Assembly (NCBI GenBank): GCA_039105265.1
Contig: JAPFFF010000034.1
Coordinates: 1,054,001 to 1,118,000 of the forward strand
DNA: 64,000 nt
Source: Tritrichomonas musculus
Taxonomy: Eukaryota > Parabasalia > Tritrichomonadida > Tritrichomonadidae
Direction of reading: 5' to 3'
Below are positions 58,282-64,000 of this stretch, piece after piece; position 1 is the first letter of the stretch; each line of letters opens with the position of its first letter. The notes beneath the pieces are model-generated. The model did no database searches. It saw nothing but the letters and a program-made list of their open reading frames with translations, and was not told the origin of the DNA. The position numbers and the translations under genes are program-made.

Positions 58282-61007
58282 ACCATTCAATTATATATTT
58301 TTATTTTATGAAGCAATCAATAACATTAGCATCAACAACAACAACATCAGCATTAACACCAGCATCAGCATCAACAACAACAGCATCTATCAACATTATT
58401 AATATCAACAACAACAACAGCATTTAGCATCAACAACAACATTTAGTATTAATATCATCAACAACATTAATCATCGACAACATCTATCAGAATCATCACC
58501 ATTTATCATTTACTATCATCCATCAACGACGGCATCTATCATTAACAGTATTAACATTATTTTGCATCAAACAAGAGCATCTATCAACCAACATTATTAA
58601 TATCATCATCAACCAACAGGCATCATCTATCAACAACAACAGCAGCATCTATCATTAACATCAGTATTAACATTATTAATATCATCCATCAACAACAGCA
58701 TCAACCAACAGCATCTATCATTAACAACAGTATTAACATTATTTAGCATCAACAACAACAGCATCATCTATCAACAACAACAACAACAGCATCTATCATT
58801 AACAATATCTATCATTATTAATATTACCATCAACATCAACAGCATTTACTATTAACATCTATCATCTATCAACATCAATAACAACAGCATCAACCAACAA
58901 CATCAACGACGGCATCTATTATTAACATCAACAGCATCATCCATCAACGACGGCATCATCTATCATTATTAATATCAACAACGGCATCATTTATCATTTA
59001 TCAACAACAGCCAAAAATAATGTTAAAGTTTAGTTCTCAACACCAATCTATTCGTTCAAATGCAAAAGTGACAAATCAACATTCCAGTCAATCAGTAATT
59101 AGTAATCAACAACAATCGAATCATTAACAACAATCACGTATTTTTCATTTAAAGGTGAAGAGGTGAATTGTCACCCGATAAACACCACCTTCTTGTTTTC
59201 ATTCCCTTCAATTACAACATTCAATAATATTCACAACAAGGTCGTTTCAATCAATTCATTCATTTCTAAATAAGAGGCCAATTTATGTCAATTGCATTAA
59301 GGTTAACAGGCCTCGCAGCGAGATCTAACCCTATTTTTCTAACCTTATTCCAGTCAATTCATTCCAATCAATTCGTTTCATTCAATACCAATAATTAGAT
59401 TCAATTCACAACAAGAAAGAGTGGGACAATTCATTCTATTCGTTCAATTCACTCGTTTCATTTAATTCGTTTAATTCATTCACTCGTTTCATTTCGTTCA
59501 TTCAATTCATTCACTCGTTTCATTTAATTCGTTTAATTCATTCACTCGTTTCATTTTGTTCATTCAATTGGTTCACTCAATTCGTTTCATTCGTTCGTTC
59601 AAAACCAGCACTCAATTTATGTCAATTGCATTAAGGTGAAGAGCACGAGGGTTAAATCTAACTCTATTTTTCTAACCTTATTGCTTTCAATTCATTTAAT
59701 TTCTAAATAATCAAATAAGAGCTCAAATGCATTCGTTCTATTCAATCTATTCGTTCGTTCAAAACCAGCACTCAATTTATGTAAAATGCATTAAGGTTAA
59801 CAGGTTAGATCTAACCTTATTTTTTTAACCCTTATTGCTTCCGGTCAATTCATTTATATATTCTCAATAAGGTCATTTCAGTTCGTTTAATTTGCTTAAT
59901 ACTATCATTCATTCAATTCATTAAATACTATCATTCAATTCGTTCAATTCCATTCAATTCGTTTAATAGTGTAGTTAATTTGTTCATTCATTCAAATAAG
60001 AGGTCAAATGCATTCGTTCGTTCACTCAATTTATTCAATTAGATTCGTTCAATTTGCTCAATAATATTAAACCCAGCAATCATGTTCATTCTATTAATTC
60101 AAAGTAGGGCTAAGCTTAAGGTCAATTCGTTCAATATCACAACAAGGTCAATTCATTTATTCATTCCAGTCAATTCGTTCTATTCATTCAATTCATTTCA
60201 AACAACATTTCATTCGTTCAATACTATCATTCAATAACACTTGCAATAACATTCACAACAAGGCCATTCAATTCAAATAATCAATTACAGGTGACGAAAT
60301 CACCTCTTCACCCATGACTATATTTTTCAAATAAGAGGCCAATTTATGTAAAATGCATTAATGAGAAATAACATTATTTATTCATTCAATTCGTTCAATT
60401 CATTTATTCATTCCAGTCAATAACATCATTTCATTCGTTCGTTTAATTCATTCAATACATTCATTCAATACTATCATTCAATTTGTTCAATAACACTTAC
60501 AATAATATCATAAACAAGGCCGTTTCAATACTATCGTTCAATCTATTCAGTACTATCATTCAATTCGTTTCATTTATTCATTCCATTCAATTTGTTCAAT
60601 AAGGTCATTAATTTGCTTAATACTATCATTCGTTCGTTCAAAACAAGCACTCAATTTATGTAAAATGCATTAACGAGAAATAACATTATTCATTCATTCT
60701 ATTCATTTCAAACATCATTCGTTCATTTGTTAGTATAGTTAATTCCATTCATTCTATTCATTTCAAACAACATTTCGTTTCATTCATTCAATCTATTCAA
60801 TTCCATTCATTCAATTCCATTCAATTCATTCTATATGTTCGTTCAAAACAAGCACTCAATTTATGTAAAATGCATTAAAGGTTATCAGGCCTCGCAGTGA
60901 GATCTAACCCTATTTTTCTAACCTTATTGCTTCCAGCCAATTCAGTTCGTTTAATAGTGTAGTTAATTTGTTCAATAACACTTACAATAATATCACAACA
61001 AGAAAGA
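58282..61007. repeat. Tandem and dispersed repeat region inside the Polinton
   Basis: Two kinds of low-complexity DNA. From 58315 to about 59000, units built from ATCAACAACAACAGCATC and ATCATTAACAT repeat imperfectly. From about 59100 to 61000, ATTCAATTCGTTCATT-type units repeat. Embedded four or more times is a longer unit, CAATTTATGTCAATTGCATT then AAGGTTAACAGG, ATCTAACCCTATTTTTCTAA and CCTTATT (about 59280, 59617, 59772 and 60858), which can fold through AAGGTTA/TAACCTT. GTGAAGAGGTGA-type strings recur at 59155, 60290 and 61050. No protein frame of note. Confidence 0.8.
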
Positions 61008-63402
61008 GTGGGACAATTCAACATCATTTATTCAATTCCATTTCTAAATATTAAGGTGAATTGTATTAAAGGTGAGCAGGTGAATTGTCACTATATTTTT
61101 GTCACCTCTGCTTTCGATCAACAGCAACAACATGAAACAGAGAAATATGGACCAATCAAACAATTCCATTCAATTCATTCCATTTATTCCATCAATGAAG
61201 ATAAGAGTTTCACATCAAATGAGTCATCAAATGGGTCACTTTATGAAATTACTTTCGAAGATCCATATCTAATGATTATCACCATGGGAAGTCATGAACC
61301 ATTATCAGTTAGAATCAAGTATACAACCAAAGTTGAGAATTCTGAATTAGGTTTAGGTGAAACTTTAACAAATAAGCAATTGATGTCTGCAGCTGCTATC
61401 AAGAAACTCATTGAAAACCATAAAACAAATTGGTTGAATGAAATCCCAAAAATGCCAGAGAATTTGGTTAATGAATCTGCTTTGAGTACTGCTTTAGAAT
61501 CATATGTAAAGAAAGAAGACATATTATCAACCGAAAATATAACTCAAGAATTATCAATCACTACCCACTTCGTAAATGGAACGATAAATGATGAGGATAA
61601 AAGAACAAATATTACAAATTTGGATGGAGATTTATGCAACATATTAAAGAAATCATCATTAATAGTGAAATGCTCTTGTAATAATGAAGATATTTCAGGA
61701 GAATATTTGTATGATAGTGAAGACTCAGAATATTATCATTACAAGAAAGGTGAAAATACTTTTTCTATATATTATTTCTATTATAGTGGAACATTCAGAT
61801 ATAATGATAACTATGTTGTCGATCTAGAATCAGTATGTTATTCATACAAGCTTGAAGTTTATGATGAATATTGTATTCCAAATATGAATTTCGTAAAAAC
61901 TAATTTTGCATTAAAGAGCGAATTACCTGAACCAGTTGATTTGTCAAATTATGCATTGAAAACAGATATTCTCAAAAATAGTGAATTGCAATTGAACCCA
62001 GACGAAAAACCATCAGATGATGTTCTCCAGAAAATAATGACTGATGATGATAAACCGTTATCAGCTCAAGCATCTGCTATTTTAACATCTCTTGTTGCCG
62101 GTGAATATAATACTATGATTTTAGATACTTGTGATGAAAAATATCGCAGCAAAAATGATTTGAAAGTTGGGAATAAAATAATTCTACCAATAACAAACGG
62201 CCCTTACGAACCAGAAGGTCTAAATGATAATTACTATTATACTTCATTTGTTCCATTCCAAGAAGGAACTCACTTAGTTGGTAAAACTGGCTCAATATTA
62301 GATCGTGATTTTGATATTATATTCAGGACAGACAGAACTGAAAATATACACGATACAATAGCTCATGTGATGGATACAGATGGTTGGTTGTTTTATTGGG
62401 AAGAAGCAACAGGTGTACTTTATAATTATGTCGGAACATATCCAGTTCAAGTTTCTCTTGCTGAATTTGGTGAAGAAGATCAAATAGCATTGAAAAGTGA
62501 AATTCCTGAACCTGTGGATTTGACACCATATTATACTAGTGCCCAGGCAGATGAGAAGTTCGTTGATGAAGATGAATTGGCTTATGAATTAGATAAGTAT
62601 GATACCAAGGATGTGGCTGATGGGAAATATGCTTTCAAAACAGATATCCCTGAGGTACCAACAGATTTGGTTAATGAATCTGCACTGAGTACTGCATTGA
62701 CAACAGCTTTGGAACCGTATGTGAAGACCCAGGACTTACCAGATATGACCACTCGCTGAAGATATCCCTGAGATACCCACAGTTCTCAAAAATAATGAAC
62801 TACAATTGAATCCGAATGAAGAACCAACAGAAGAAGTTCAACAGAAATTAATGAATGATGATAAACCACTATCAGCACAAGCATCATATATATTATCATC
62901 CATGTCAGTAACTAAAGCAAAGGATTTGATTAATCTTGATGAGTATGCAAAGCTTACGAACTTAGATGAGTATGTGAAGACACAAGACTTACCAGATATG
63001 ACCAATTATGCACTCACAACAGATATACCAAAAGAGTATTTCACTGATATCAGTGGAGAGATTTATATCAAAGACCCAAACAACATCCTGACATTGGGTG
63101 GAGCAAATCAGACATGTAGTGATGCACCTCTCATGGTCATTAAACCAAATCATTCTCGAAATACAAGAATATTTAGCATTGGCAATCAACTGGATAGTTC
63201 GAAGGAGAGATGGTTAGATTTCGATATTAATGTAAAAAGTGATACAGCGACCATCAAATACAATGAAATAACTGCATTGGAGATTACTCAATCAAAAGTT
63301 TGTATTATGAATGCTTATGATATGGACGGTAATGCCTATGCTAAAATCAATTCCATCACTCATTACTGTCCAATCGAAGCAGGTCAACGAATAATTGTAT
63401 AA
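61008..63402 (+). pseudogene. Fibre-like Polinton protein (broken)
   Basis: A long repetitive protein region. An N-terminal globular part (about 61120-61480) is followed by recurring short modules: LVNESALSTAL, YVKTQDLPDMT, LSNYALKTDI, and a longer module with LQLNPDEKPSDDVLQKIM and PLSAQAS found twice. It ends in a globular tip containing SGEIYIKDPNNILTLGG and a closing Gly-Gln-Arg-Ile-Ile-Val. The pattern of short, similar shaft repeats between a head and a tip recalls trimeric tail or fibre proteins of phages and adenoviruses, so a receptor-binding role is possible (inference). The region is broken, about one break. Confidence 0.6.
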
Positions 63403-64000
63403 TTTTGAAAAGATTAGTAAACATTTATTGTTATATATAACATCATAGGCACGAATATGTGAAGAAAATCTTATATATTTTTTAACAAAGAGATATCTAT
63501 AATATTATTGATAAATTTTTTTTTTACCAAAAAAAGAAAAAATTGGTATAATAATTACTACAATGAGATACTAATTACGTATAACTTACTCGGGATGGAA
63601 GAAATTTTTTCTAGAGCTGCTTTTTAATAAAAATGATTTTTTTGAAATTTTCGTAAAAAAAGCGTGAGTAGCTACTCATGGTATTTTTCACCAAAGTGCA
63701 AAAAAGTTCTCGCCGATTTTTTCTGAAGTACGATACAGGGTCAATATTGACCTTAACCGTTGGGGTCAAAAGAGATTGGGGGCAAAAAATATCTCCTTTT
63801 TTTTTTTTTTTTTTTTTTTTTTTTCTTTTTTTTGGAAAATAAGTGGAAAATTTGCAAAAAACAGCTAATATATATTAAATCAAATGATAAAAGGGTACTA
63901 TTTAACTTTTTAACTTTTTCCACTTCACAAATGAGTTTTTAAAAAAAAAATTCCAAAGTAAGTTTTTCTGAAAACTCCTTTGTGAAGTGAAAAAAAGTTT
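63403..64000. other. Right flank with palindromes
   Basis: AT-rich flank without a gene. It contains the perfect 14-base palindrome GGTCAATATTGACC (63739-63752), a T-run at 63799-63830 followed by the dispersed repeat TTGGAAAATAAGTGGAAAAT, and a terminal palindrome (63912-64000). Confidence 0.5.
63912..64000. repeat. Palindromic element at the window end
   Basis: Arms of about 29 bases: AACTTTTTCCACTTCACAAA with GAGTTTT on the left, and AAAACTCCTTTGTGAAGTG with AAAAAAGTTT on the right, around a short A-rich centre. This is a MITE-like hairpin, possibly continuing beyond the window. Confidence 0.55.

Larger units (their letters stand above)
49074..63402. mobile_element. Polinton (Maverick) element, damaged copy
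   Basis: A virus-like element of about 14 kb. Parts in order: DNA polymerase B (plus), integrase (minus), small protein and major capsid protein (minus), two small structural candidates (plus), packaging ATPase (plus), SF2 helicase (plus), a tandem-repeat region, and a fibre-like gene (plus). Its base composition is less AT-rich than its neighbours. The left limit lies against a host gene fragment, and no terminal inverted repeat was recognised at either end; the right limit is set by the last coding part and is uncertain. Integrase, capsid, ATPase and helicase look whole; polymerase and fibre regions are broken, about one break each. Age: probably moderate, since most parts remain readable. 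Confidence 0.85.

Noticed and set aside
58300-61000. Possible CRISPR-like array because of the regular repeats.
   Set aside because: Repeats are imperfect tandem short units without unique spacers of constant length, and the organism is a eukaryote.

Overview
The window reads as nuclear DNA of a trichomonad (Parabasalia), most likely a very AT-rich Tritrichomonas-type genome. The signs are large BspA-like LRR_5 genes, DUF3447/ankyrin genes, TKL-type kinase + Sel1 genes, a Polinton (Maverick), many small inverted-repeat elements, and ATG starts a few bases after a trichomonad-type initiator (TCATT/TCAAT) with almost no leader. No bacterial operon structure is seen. The species assignment is inference.

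Layout. 1-5.3 kb: three near-identical tandem copies of a ZPR1 zinc-finger gene (minus strand; the first is cut by the window edge). 5.9-8.0 kb: a 700-residue orphan. 8.3 and 14.4 kb: two identical tRNA-Leu(AAG) genes with duplicated flanks. 9.7-11.9 kb: a DUF3447 gene followed in the same frame by an ankyrin repeat fused to BspA-like LRRs. 11.9-15.6 kb: decayed gene pieces, a GC-rich hairpin island and a dead kinase. 16.0-18.4 kb: an intact DUF3447/ankyrin gene. 20.1-22.8 kb: a BspA-like gene. 22.8-31 kb: element-rich DNA with palindromic MITEs, a mariner-like MITE, a TTAA-flanked piggyBac-like element and one copy of a duplicated 215-residue orphan. 31.2-34.6 kb: a DUF3447 gene whose ankyrin repeats lie downstream as single islands separated by AT-rich spacers. 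34.9-35.5 kb: a small orphan. 36.7-38.2 kb: a class II DYRK kinase. 38.6-42.8 kb: a giant BspA-like protein. 42.9-44.9 kb: the second copy of the orphan segment, split by a 626-bp MULE-like element with a 9-bp target duplication. 45.0-45.8 kb: a Myb gene with two in-frame TAA codons. 46.5-48.5 kb: a kinase + Sel1 gene.

49.1-63.4 kb is a Polinton lying directly against a host discoidin-like fragment. Its parts are a protein-primed DNA polymerase B (broken), an integrase, a major capsid protein, small structural candidates, a packaging ATPase, an SF2 helicase, about 2.7 kb of tandem repeats and a fibre-like protein (broken). Replication, integration, capsid and packaging functions are all represented, but the element as a whole is an old or damaged copy.

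The most unusual host observations are the ankyrin-island gene, the ankyrin-LRR fusion next to a DUF3447 reading frame, and the Myb gene with a TAA at the same place in both Myb repeats.
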